From Planctomycetota bacterium (GTDB taxonomy: Bacteria; Planctomycetota; Phycisphaerae; Phycisphaerales; SM1A02), in contig JAAERN010000021.1 of assembly GCA_024230295.1 (NCBI GenBank), forward strand, positions 1 through 64,000: a DNA stretch of 64,000 nt. The letters are read 5' to 3'. Positions 54,613 to 63,072 of the stretch are shown one piece after another (the stretch's first letter is position 1; each line of letters opens with the position of its first letter). The notes below the pieces were generated by a model that was given only the letters and a program-made list of their open reading frames with translations, searched no databases and had not been told where the DNA came from. The translations under genes and the position numbers were made by a program.

Positions 54613-55850
54613 CACATGAAGTACTGATTTCTTGTGCACTAGCCCTCTCGATGAATCCCTTCGCCGTGAACGTCGCCGCGGGCGAGCCGGGTGGAACTCA
54701 CGAATCAGCTTCGTGGCTTCGCCCCGTCTGGGATTCCAACGGTGGCCGACTGGAAGTCGCGGCCCAAGCTTGGGACTCCGCTACGAACGGCGATCGAGTC
54801 TGGCTGGTCGGTGTGACCCACGTGGGTGAAGCGGCGTACTACCAGGTAATCGATGAATTGCTTGCCTCGTGTGATGTTGTTGTTTTTGAGTCGGTACTGC
54901 CGGAAGGCGGTCGTCCTCCCACGGAGGCGGCGACTGGCTGCGAGATGGCGGCAACCCGAAAGACAGCGGAGTTGCTTGCCGGTGTTTTTGCTGGAGTCGC
55001 AGCATCGGACTGGAATGGTGCGATTAAGGAGTTGGCTGGTCGAGAAACTCGGATGACGGGCTTGGTTCGATGCTTGTCGAGGGATGCATGGAATCAGCCA
55101 TGGATCTTTGGGCATGATGCAGAAGGCAATGCCATATTGGCGAGCCTCGGCAGTGATGGACTGCGGGGTGGTGAGGGAGAGGCCGCTGATATCGAGGTCT
55201 CGATTTCGTTGGAGGTCGTGGCCGATGACGGCGGCATGTTGCAGCGATCGTTGGCGGAGATGCTGGGTCTCTCCTTCCAATTGGACTCGTTGCCCTACGA
55301 CGATGTTCGGTGGATACCCGGGGATCTTGACATCGAACAAATTGCGCTCGCCTTTCAAGAGCGAGGCGAGCGGATTGACAACCTCACAGATCTGTTGTCA
55401 GAGCAGGGTCTGGTCGGTGGGATTGCCCGCGGCTTGATTGCCGTGATCCCGACTATTGACGCGATGTTTGGCGGACGGGTTGTCGACACGTTGAAAGTCA
55501 TGCTCATCGAGATGCTGGGGGATGAGAAGATGATCGACGGGGCACTGGCGATGCATGGCCCAGCCTTCCGGGAGGTGTTGATCGATCTGCGGAACGAGCG
55601 GGCCATGGCGGTCGTTGATGAGGTTCTGGCGAAAGGCCGCGATCCTCGGACCATTGGGGTTCTCTATGGTGCCGGGCATATGCTTGGGCTTGCTGATTTG
55701 CTCACAAGCCGACCAGGCAACTGGGTCGTATCAGAGAGTCGATGGATGCCTGCGATCGAGTTGACATTGAGCGAGTCACAACTGACCGAGGCAGACATCA
55801 GCATGCTGAAAGGCTGGATGGGAATGCTCGGACAGCAAATCACTCGGTGA
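54609..55850 (+). CDS. TraB/GumN (Tiki-type) family protein, exported
   Basis: A 413-residue protein with an N-terminal signal segment (about 4-24, ending near NVAAG). It has the superfamily features: GX2H motif GVTH (68-71), Glu94 in VVVFE, and a second GX2H, GAGH (354-357), near the C-terminus in VLYGAGHMLGLADLL. By family knowledge these residues form a metal site, and Tiki members are metalloproteases; bacterial substrates are mostly unknown. The region 180-290 is a longer insert than in GumN proteins. It overlaps the ExbB-like gene by 4 bp. Confidence 0.83.
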   Translation: MTHEVLISCALALSMNPFAVNVAAGEPGGTHESASWLRPVWDSNGGRLEVAAQAWDSATNGDRVWLVGVTHVGEAAYYQVIDELLASCDVVVFESVLPEGGRPPTEAATGCEMAATRKTAELLAGVFAGVAASDWNGAIKELAGRETRMTGLVRCLSRDAWNQPWIFGHDAEGNAILASLGSDGLRGGEGEAADIEVSISLEVVADDGGMLQRSLAEMLGLSFQLDSLPYDDVRWIPGDLDIEQIALAFQERGERIDNLTDLLSEQGLVGGIARGLIAVIPTIDAMFGGRVVDTLKVMLIEMLGDEKMIDGALAMHGPAFREVLIDLRNERAMAVVDEVLAKGRDPRTIGVLYGAGHMLGLADLLTSRPGNWVVSESRWMPAIELTLSESQLTEADISMLKGWMGMLGQQITR

Positions 55851-55862
55851 CCGCAAGCAGGC

Positions 55863-56801
55863 CTATTCGGGTTCGTGCGTAAATTGTGTGGCCGGAATGT
55901 CCTCGACTTGCCGCGCGGCGTCGATCCAGCGATCCTGCTTTGATAAGTCTGCAAGCGTGAGTGTTTCGATGTGTCCATCGAGATGAAACACGGGCAGATC
56001 TCGACCAGTGTTGAGCCAAGGGATAGCAACGTTCTGTTCAAACACTTCGACTGTGTCGAGAACGTCCATTTGCCACATGCGTTGGTCCGCCAGGATTGGT
56101 GGAGTAATCTCGAACCAGCCTGGTGCCTCAAATTCAGTGGCCGAGGCGAATCCGGGTTGCTCAACCAACGTCCCTGCCGCGAACACGATGAGTTTCGTTG
56201 GGTGTTTGACCTTGCCAGCAGATGTGACGACAACATTGGTGAAGCTGCGGTCGGCGAGTCTTGAACGTCGAAATGCCTGTAGCGGTCGAACCCCATCAGT
56301 GGACATGGTCCAGTGCCCGCCGATATACCAACCGTTGTATGCGAAGGCGGGGCCGTACGCGATCTTCTCGCCATGGGGGGGGTAATCGGTCAATGGAAGC
56401 AGGTCTCGATCTTGTCCTCGCAGCAAGGGGCCCATACTCATGCTCAAGTAATCGACGAGCCGCCATGTCCATGGCCCACCGATGTTGGGCTGGCCGTCCT
56501 CGAAAGAAGGAGCCGGTGGAATTGGGGTGTGATCGGGATAAGCGATTCCCATCCGCCGATTTCGCTGAACTCGAGTCGAGACAAATCCCGGGACGAATCT
56601 GGCTTCGTTGTCGACGTTGTATTGGCTCCATGCGAAGCCAACCTGCCGCAGATTGTTGGCATGTGCTGCTTGGTCCGCCGCCCTCTTGGCGAGGAGCAAG
56701 CCGCCGCCTGTCAGCGCGATCAAGATGCCGATGATGGTCAGAACAACCATGAGCTCGACGAGTGTGTACCCGCGGCATCGCTTTGAGTGAGCGGCTGTCA
56801 T
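55863..56801 (-). CDS. prepilin-type N-terminal methylation domain protein
   Basis: A 312-residue type IV pilin-like or pseudopilin-like protein. The class III signal is KRCRGYTLVELMVVLTIIGIL: Gly at -1, Tyr at +1 in place of Phe, Glu at +5, then a hydrophobic helix. A coiled helix with QAAHANNLRQVGFAWSQYN follows, as in planctomycete prepilin-like proteins, and the C-terminal half has VFHLDGHIETLT. Such proteins are numerous in planctomycetes, often not part of a pilus operon; none of the assembly genes is here. Its start overlaps the ispG stop by 4 bp. Confidence 0.85.
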   Translation of the reverse strand: MTAAHSKRCRGYTLVELMVVLTIIGILIALTGGGLLLAKRAADQAAHANNLRQVGFAWSQYNVDNEARFVPGFVSTRVQRNRRMGIAYPDHTPIPPAPSFEDGQPNIGGPWTWRLVDYLSMSMGPLLRGQDRDLLPLTDYPPHGEKIAYGPAFAYNGWYIGGHWTMSTDGVRPLQAFRRSRLADRSFTNVVVTSAGKVKHPTKLIVFAAGTLVEQPGFASATEFEAPGWFEITPPILADQRMWQMDVLDTVEVFEQNVAIPWLNTGRDLPVFHLDGHIETLTLADLSKQDRWIDAARQVEDIPATQFTHEPE

Positions 56802-58048
56802 GTCTTGCCAATGGAGATCTGTTCGACGGTTCCTTTGGCGATGGAGCCAGACCCACTCCCGAGTTCGCCGATGGGGTCGGGAGGAAGAATGTCAACCGCC
56901 TTCTCGCCCAGCTTTGCTTCGCCATCATTGACTCGGCTTTGGAACTGCACGCACTCTTCAAGCAGCCGCTCGAGAATCTCCTCCTCGGGGACATTGGCGA
57001 CTCGCTGTCCTTGAACATAGATGATTCCCCGGCGATCTCCAGCGAACACGGCAACGTCGGCGCCTTCGGCTTCTCCCGGTCCATTGACGACGCAGCCCAT
57101 GACTGCGACTTTCATTGGTACTTCGATGTGCTCGGCCAGTTTGTCTCTGACATCCTGCACCAATTGAAAGAGATCGACTTGTATACGTCCACATGTCGGG
57201 CATGCGATGAGCTCGGCGCCGCGTCGATCTCGAAGGCCGAGTGACCAGAGCATTTCGAGCCCGTCTTCGACCTCATATGCGGCGTCGCTGGCGTAACTGA
57301 TCCGAAGCGTGTCACCGATCCCTTCCGCGAGCAGCGTTCCAAGGGCGACGATGCTCCGGATCGCCCCTGTCTCCCGGGGTCCCGCATGGGTGACGCCGAG
57401 ATGCAACGGGTAGTCGAAACGTTTGGATATCTCGCGGTACGTGTCTATGGCGAGCCTGGCATCCATGGACTTGGCACTGATGCAGATGTCATGGAAGTTT
57501 CGAGATTCGAAGATCTCGAGGTACTCCTCCAACTTTGTGATCATCAGAGCCATCAGGTGGCCTTGTCGATGGTCGGCAAAGAACTTGCCGAGCTCTTCCA
57601 TTCGCTGCTTCTTGTCCTTTCGCTCGATGATCGATCCTTCGTTCACCCCGATGCGAATGGGAATGCTTCGTTCGGCGCACGCATCGATGACGCTGTCGAC
57701 GTGCGTGCGATCAGCGATGTTTCCTGGATTGAGGCGGATCTTGTGGATGCCGGCCTCGACGGCTTCGATCGCTCGTTGATAATGAAAATGCACATCCGCG
57801 ACGATCGGTACGCGAGTCTGGTCGAGAATCTCAGACAGCGCCTCTGTGTCTGCTCGCTTTGGAACAGCGACGCGAACAATGTCAGCGCCAGCGGCTGCGA
57901 GTCTGTTGATTTCAGCGACGCACGAGTCGATGTCGCAGGTGCTTCCCGATGTCATGGTCTGAACCGAGACATCGGCGTCACCGCCGATTCGGACGATGCC
58001 TGTACGTTCACTCCCGATCGAGATCTGTCTGGTTGTGCGGCGATCCAT
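56798..58048 (-). CDS. ispG: 4-hydroxy-3-methylbut-2-en-1-yl diphosphate synthase
   Basis: The iron-sulfur enzyme of the MEP pathway that makes HMBPP. The 416-residue product has the TIM-barrel part (VSVQTMTSGST, IVADVHFHYQRAIEA, KIRLNPGNI) and the [4Fe-4S] domain with Cys283 and Cys286 (CPTCGR), Cys319 (GCVVNGPGE) and Glu326. ATG at 58048 fits the family N-terminus. The short insert found in plant and some other enzymes is absent. With dxs and ispA it makes a loose isoprenoid cluster. Confidence 0.96.
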   Translation of the reverse strand: MDRRTTRQISIGSERTGIVRIGGDADVSVQTMTSGSTCDIDSCVAEINRLAAAGADIVRVAVPKRADTEALSEILDQTRVPIVADVHFHYQRAIEAVEAGIHKIRLNPGNIADRTHVDSVIDACAERSIPIRIGVNEGSIIERKDKKQRMEELGKFFADHRQGHLMALMITKLEEYLEIFESRNFHDICISAKSMDARLAIDTYREISKRFDYPLHLGVTHAGPRETGAIRSIVALGTLLAEGIGDTLRISYASDAAYEVEDGLEMLWSLGLRDRRGAELIACPTCGRIQVDLFQLVQDVRDKLAEHIEVPMKVAVMGCVVNGPGEAEGADVAVFAGDRRGIIYVQGQRVANVPEEEILERLLEECVQFQSRVNDGEAKLGEKAVDILPPDPIGELGSGSGSIAKGTVEQISIGKT

Positions 58049-58085
58049 AGAGGAGATTGTACGGACATCTCCGCCTTTGTCAGAG

Positions 58086-60653
58086 CTATTCCTCGAAGCG
58101 TTCCAGGTCCACATCTTCACCGGGAAGAAGCAGGTCGCTAACGGGAGTGCCTTCAGGAATCGGATCGCCATCCAATCGGGTCACAACCGGCCGTGGGTTC
58201 GCCTTCTCGTGCGCTTCTAACGCAGATTCAAGGCTAGCCTTGGTTTCCTCATCCAAAGTTGTCCATTTACCGCGCCCTCGGCACTTCGGGAATGAACTGC
58301 ACCCCAGCCAAGGGCCTCGCTTGCCCATCCTGAGATTGAGTGGTTTGCCGCACTTCTCGCATTCGAGTTCAGTCTTCAGCGGTGGTACGGCGGGAATTTT
58401 CAAGCCACCATTTTTGTCAAGATTGAGGACCATCTTGATGTCGGGGTAGTTCACGGATGCCATGAATGGGCCGAATCGCCCCTGCCTGAGAATCATGGGA
58501 GAGCCATCTTCGGGACAGGCCACGTTGACCCGTTGTTCCAACTGCGGTTTGCCATCGCGATCCACGCCTGTAGCGAAAGTGCAGTCAGGATACGTGGAGC
58601 AGGAGAGAAAGCGTCGCCCGCTCCGAGCAAGTCGATAGGCGGTTCTCGCACCGCAATCAGGGCACTTCCAGTCTGCTGGAGTCATCTCGGCGCGCGCATG
58701 TGTCATCGTTTCGTATGCGATCGCCAGCGAGTCGGCGAATGGTCCATAGAAACTCTTCAAGGTTTGAACGAGGTCTGCGTCAGCCGAGGCGATCTTGTCA
58801 AGATCGGACTCCATTGATCGGGTGTAGCCGACATCCATGAGCCGTGGAAACGCGTCGATCAACTTCTCTGTGACAACTTCACCGACAGCTGTCGGATGAA
58901 AGCTGCGGTCAATTTTCTCGATGTACTTCTGTTGAATCTTCTCGATAATGCTGGCGTAGGTGGAAGGTCGGCCGATTCCCTCGCGTTCGAGCTGCTTGAT
59001 CAGCGCCGACTCAGTGAATCGGGAGGGCGGTGAGGTAAATCGTTGTCTGGGTTCGACCGCAAATGGTGACAACTCGTCGCCTTCGCTGAGGTCCGGAAGA
59101 ATCTGATCGCCATCTGAACTGGGAATGCCTGCGATTCGATACCAGCCATCAAATTGCAACGCTCTGCCAGCGACTTTGAGTTCGGCACCCGCGTCCCGGT
59201 CACTGCGACGGAGTCGGAACTCAGTTCGGTCCCAGATCGCGGGCACCATTTGGCCAGATACGAATCGTCGCCAAATGAGGCTGTAGAGCCGCCGCTGATC
59301 TTCCTGCATCGACTTGGGTAGATCTTCGGGGCGTCGAGTCGGATCGGTGGGTCTGATGGCCTCATGCGCTTCTTGGGCTTGGCGGTTGGCGGAGTGGTAT
59401 GCCACCGGTTTCTCTGGCAGGTACTCCTGTCCGACTTCGTCCTGAATGAACTCGCGGACAGCCTCGATGGCTTCCGGCGCAACATGTGTCGAGTCGGTTC
59501 GCATGTAGGTAATGAGACCGATTTGCCCTTCGCCTGGAATGGCGACCCCTTGGTACAAACCTTGAGCAGCTCCCATGGTGCGTCGGGCGGTAAATCCGAG
59601 CGTGTTTGCTGCGGCTGCCTGCAAACTACTGGTGATGAATGGGGCGTGGGGACGGGACTTGGATTGCTTTTTCTGAATCGTAGTGACTCGCCACCGTGCG
59701 TCTGGATCGAGCGATCCTTCGATTGCGAGTAGCCGCGCGGCTGGCCCTTTCCCTTCGGCGTCCTCTTGGATGTCGAGCGTGGGATCTTGAATTCCGAGTG
59801 CGTCAGCAACCTGCAGAACTCGTGCGCGGTGGGCCTTCTCGGCGTCGCCGTCGGCAGCCCAGTCTTCATGCCCCAATTTCAGGGCGTAGTCGCCGCCATC
59901 GAAGGAAGCGAGTTGCGCTGAAATCGCTTGGTGCCCAGTGAGCCAAGCGGCTTGAGTTTTCTTGGTCGGGACCTCTTCTCCGGTGTGAAGTGTGTGCCAT
60001 GCTTCAGCGAGTTCATCGACTTTGTCCGGCGTCTGGGTCAGGCGAACCTCGCCCTGCCAATACTCGTCGGGGATGAATGCTCTGATGAGTTGCTCTCGCT
60101 CTACGATCAGCCTGACTGCAGGCGATTGCACGCGGCCGGCACTAAGCCCTCCGGCGACGCGCTGCCAGAGCAGCGGTGAGACCTGATATCCCACGATGCG
60201 ATCAATGATTCGCCTGGCTTGCTGTGCATTGACGCGATCCATGTTGATCGGAGTTGGGTCTGAGAATGCTGCGGTGATCTCCGCCTTCGTAATGGCATTG
60301 AAGGTTACTCGGTGGGCCTTTAGAGGATCGACCTTGAGGCATTCCGCGAGATGCCATGCGATGGCTTCGCCTTCACGGTCAAGGTCTGTGGCGAACCAGA
60401 TTGTGTCGGCTGCCTTGGCGAGTTTGCGAAGTTTGGTGACGACCTTCTTGGAATCTGCTGATACTTCGTACGTCGGACTGAAATCATTTTCAAGATCGAC
60501 GCCTGGTACTGGTGCCTTGCTTCCCTTCGGATTGCGCTTGGGCAAATCCCTGATGTGACCAACCGATGCTTCGACTTCCCAGCCATCGCCCAGATAACGC
60601 TGGATGGTTTTGGCCTTGGCCGGACTCTCGACAATGACGAGGTTTGTGGGCAT
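58086..60653 (-). CDS. topA: DNA topoisomerase I
   Basis: Relaxes negative supercoils by a type IA mechanism. The 855-residue product has the Toprim domain (VIVESPAKAKTI, FATDLDREGEAIAWHL), GGLSAGRVQSPAVRLI, and the active-site Tyr near 380 in LITYMRTDST. The C-terminal tail has two intact zinc ribbons (CPDCGAR...CSTYPDC and CEKCGKP...CSSFPKC) and a middle one that has lost most Cys (CPEDGSP...). A strong promoter lies upstream (60722-60750). Confidence 0.97.
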   Translation of the reverse strand: MPTNLVIVESPAKAKTIQRYLGDGWEVEASVGHIRDLPKRNPKGSKAPVPGVDLENDFSPTYEVSADSKKVVTKLRKLAKAADTIWFATDLDREGEAIAWHLAECLKVDPLKAHRVTFNAITKAEITAAFSDPTPINMDRVNAQQARRIIDRIVGYQVSPLLWQRVAGGLSAGRVQSPAVRLIVEREQLIRAFIPDEYWQGEVRLTQTPDKVDELAEAWHTLHTGEEVPTKKTQAAWLTGHQAISAQLASFDGGDYALKLGHEDWAADGDAEKAHRARVLQVADALGIQDPTLDIQEDAEGKGPAARLLAIEGSLDPDARWRVTTIQKKQSKSRPHAPFITSSLQAAAANTLGFTARRTMGAAQGLYQGVAIPGEGQIGLITYMRTDSTHVAPEAIEAVREFIQDEVGQEYLPEKPVAYHSANRQAQEAHEAIRPTDPTRRPEDLPKSMQEDQRRLYSLIWRRFVSGQMVPAIWDRTEFRLRRSDRDAGAELKVAGRALQFDGWYRIAGIPSSDGDQILPDLSEGDELSPFAVEPRQRFTSPPSRFTESALIKQLEREGIGRPSTYASIIEKIQQKYIEKIDRSFHPTAVGEVVTEKLIDAFPRLMDVGYTRSMESDLDKIASADADLVQTLKSFYGPFADSLAIAYETMTHARAEMTPADWKCPDCGARTAYRLARSGRRFLSCSTYPDCTFATGVDRDGKPQLEQRVNVACPEDGSPMILRQGRFGPFMASVNYPDIKMVLNLDKNGGLKIPAVPPLKTELECEKCGKPLNLRMGKRGPWLGCSSFPKCRGRGKWTTLDEETKASLESALEAHEKANPRPVVTRLDGDPIPEGTPVSDLLLPGEDVDLERFEE

Positions 60654-60721
60654 GGATACTCTGGGGAAATGGGGGCGGAGGGCCCCAAAAGGTTCGGGTT
60701 GACATCACCCAAGGGCGGATA

Positions 60722-60750
60722 TTTATGGTGACCGCATCGGCGTCTGTCAA
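60722..60750 (-). promoter_or_regulatory. sigma-70-type promoter of topA
   Basis: Read on the - strand: TTGACA (60745-60750), a 17-bp spacer, then CATAAA (60722-60727), which matches TATAAT at four of six positions. Predicted transcription starts near 60714, giving a leader of about 60 nt before the topA ATG. This is the best consensus promoter seen in the window. Confidence 0.65.
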
Positions 60751-60791
60751 GCCTCGACTTGCCAAGATCCCCAAGGAATTGTTTGGGCCGC

Positions 60792-61724
60792 CTAGTCGAA
60801 TTGTGATGTAATTATAGTTTTGACAATACTTTGAGGCGTTTTCTCGCCGGGTTCAACCCATGTGGCCCCAGCGATGTGGCGGAACTTCCGAAGCCAAGTT
60901 CGCTGCTGCTTGGCGAATCGCCGGGTTCTGATCTTGATTTGCTCGACGGCCTCCTCAAGCGTGGTCTGGCCGTCGAGATGGTCAATGAGCTGGGCGTAGC
61001 CAACTGCAGCGGCTGCCTGCTCGCCTAGCAGGCCGGTTTCATGGAGTTTCCGCACTTCTGTGAGGAGGCCCGCCTCCATCATCTGCCGTACCCGAGTATT
61101 GATTCGCCGATTGATCAGGTCGGTGGGCCAGTCAAGTCCTACAAGGCGGGCATCTTTGCGGCACTCTTGATGCCATTGCACTTGCGCGGCACTCAGCGGT
61201 TGCCCTGCGAGTCGCGCGTACTCGACCGCCCGAATGGTGCGTCTGAGATCATTGCGGTGAATTCGGTCCGCCGCCTCGGAATCCCGCTGGACCAGCTCGG
61301 CACGAAGCGATTCGGGATCCATGGCCATGAGTTCAGCTCGGAGCGCGGGATCCGGTGCTGGCCCATCCAGGAGGCCAAAGAGAAAGGCTTGAACATACAG
61401 ATTCGTGCCGCCGACCAAAATGGGCCACTTTCCGCGGCTGCGAATGTCCTCGACGGCTTGGTTGGCCCTCGCAAGCCAATCGTCGAGTGTCCAGGGTTGA
61501 TCGGGGTCGACTACATCCAGTAGATGGTGGGGAATGCCGCCGCGTTCCTCGTTGGTGGGGGTTGCGGTCCCGATATCCATTCCCCGGTACACCTGCATTG
61601 AATCGGCTGAAACACATTCTCCTCCACCAGAAAGTTGACGAGCCAACTCCACTGAGATGGCGGTCTTACCTCCGGCAGTAGGGCCGATCACCACGATGGC
61701 GGGTCGGTTGTTACTGGTTGTCAT
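60792..61724 (-). CDS. miaA: tRNA dimethylallyltransferase
   Basis: Adds dimethylallyl to A37 of tRNAs that read UNN codons. The 310-residue product has the P-loop GPTAGGKT (14-21), SADSMQVYRGMDIGTA, PHHLLDVVDP, GGTNLYVQAF and the C-terminal AVGYAQLIDHL and KIRTRRFAKQQRTW. The dimethylallyl donor comes from the pathway of dxs and ispG. It diverges from pgk across 80 bp. Confidence 0.96.
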   Translation of the reverse strand: MTTSNNRPAIVVIGPTAGGKTAISVELARQLSGGGECVSADSMQVYRGMDIGTATPTNEERGGIPHHLLDVVDPDQPWTLDDWLARANQAVEDIRSRGKWPILVGGTNLYVQAFLFGLLDGPAPDPALRAELMAMDPESLRAELVQRDSEAADRIHRNDLRRTIRAVEYARLAGQPLSAAQVQWHQECRKDARLVGLDWPTDLINRRINTRVRQMMEAGLLTEVRKLHETGLLGEQAAAAVGYAQLIDHLDGQTTLEEAVEQIKIRTRRFAKQQRTWLRKFRHIAGATWVEPGEKTPQSIVKTIITSQFD

Positions 61725-61804
61725 CGAGCACGGCTCCGGTCAGAAGGCTGTGGACGATACCGTACGCATCTGGTCGACGACTGGACCGTATTGGAGGCAA
61801 CTCA

Positions 61805-63016
61805 ATGGCAACACGGAGCGTGAAAGATCTCAAGTTCCGCGGCAAGCGTGTACTTGTTCGGGTCGATTTCAACGTGCCGTTGGCCGGCAATGAAATTATG
61901 GATGATCGGAGGCTGGCTGCTGCACTTCCCACAATCCAACACATCCTCAAAGGAGGCGGGTTGCCGGTACTGATGAGCCATCTTGGAAGGCCGGCAGGGA
62001 ACGGTCCCGAGGCGGCGTTCTCACTGCAACCTGTTGCAGTACGCCTTCAAGCGATGCTGGGTGAGCAACACAAGGTTCACTTTGTTGATGGAGCATGTGA
62101 GGGGGCAGCAGCCGAGGCAGCGATTGCCGGTGCTGGTGCCGGAGATGTTGTCCTACTAGACAACCTCCGCTTTCACGCGGGTGAGAAGAAGAACGATCAG
62201 GCTCTGAGTGCTGCGATCGCTTCGCTTGCAGATGTGTATGTCGATGATGCGTTTGGCACTGCGCATCGCGATCACGCTTCGATGGTTGGTGTGCCAGACG
62301 CCATGCGGGACCGACCTCGTGTGGCGGGTTTGCTGCTTGATCGTGAGATTCATTTCTTGGCCCGGGTTCTGGACGATCCACAGCGACCGTTCATTGCGAT
62401 TCTCGGTGGAGCCAAGGTGTCCGACAAGTTGGCGGCGATCCGCAATCTGCTTCCCAAGGTGGATGTCATCCTGGTTGGTGGGGCCATGGCATACACGTTC
62501 ATGGCGGCACGGGGAGACAGTGTTGGTGACAGTCTTGTTGAAGAGGGCATGATGGACATGGCCCGTGAGTTGATGTCACTTGCGGAGGGAGCATCGACCG
62601 AACTCCTGCTCCCCACCGATCACCGCTGCGCCGAATCGATTGGAGTGGATGTTCCGGTTCGGACCTGCGAAATCGGGATTCCAACCGGATGGATGGGATT
62701 GGACATTGGCCCAGAGACTTTGGCAGATTGGACGCGTCGAATCTTGGATGCCAAGACGGTCGTCTGGAACGGCCCGGTTGGTGTGTTCGAGCAGCCTCCC
62801 TTCGACGAAGGCACTGTGGGGCTTGCACACGCCTTGGCGAAATCGACCCGCAAACACCGCGCCGTGACGATCGTGGGCGGTGGGGAAACGGCGGCAGCGG
62901 TTGAGCGTGCAGGTGTTTCCAGTGAGATATCGCATATCTCGACTGGAGGTGGTGCGAGTCTCAGGATGCTGGAGGGGGCAGAACTGCCCGCATTGGGTTC
63001 CTTAGAGGCGGTTTGA
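61805..63016 (+). CDS. pgk: phosphoglycerate kinase
   Basis: Interconverts 1,3-bisphosphoglycerate and 3-phosphoglycerate with ADP/ATP. The 403-residue product has RVLVRVDFNVPL, LMSHLGRP, LLDNLRFHAGEKKND, YVDDAFGTAHRDHAS, ILGGAKVSDKL, and the C-terminal WNGPVGVFE, VGGGETAAA and HISTGGGASL. All known substrate and nucleotide motifs are intact. ATG at 61805 follows GGAGG (spacing about 6). A thioredoxin-like gene follows after 56 bp. Confidence 0.97.
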   Translation: MATRSVKDLKFRGKRVLVRVDFNVPLAGNEIMDDRRLAAALPTIQHILKGGGLPVLMSHLGRPAGNGPEAAFSLQPVAVRLQAMLGEQHKVHFVDGACEGAAAEAAIAGAGAGDVVLLDNLRFHAGEKKNDQALSAAIASLADVYVDDAFGTAHRDHASMVGVPDAMRDRPRVAGLLLDREIHFLARVLDDPQRPFIAILGGAKVSDKLAAIRNLLPKVDVILVGGAMAYTFMAARGDSVGDSLVEEGMMDMARELMSLAEGASTELLLPTDHRCAESIGVDVPVRTCEIGIPTGWMGLDIGPETLADWTRRILDAKTVVWNGPVGVFEQPPFDEGTVGLAHALAKSTRKHRAVTIVGGGETAAAVERAGVSSEISHISTGGGASLRMLEGAELPALGSLEAV

Positions 63017-63072
63017 GCGCTATACTCGGCAGGAGTGCCGGAAGAATGGGCCACAGGCAAGGGAGTATCACT

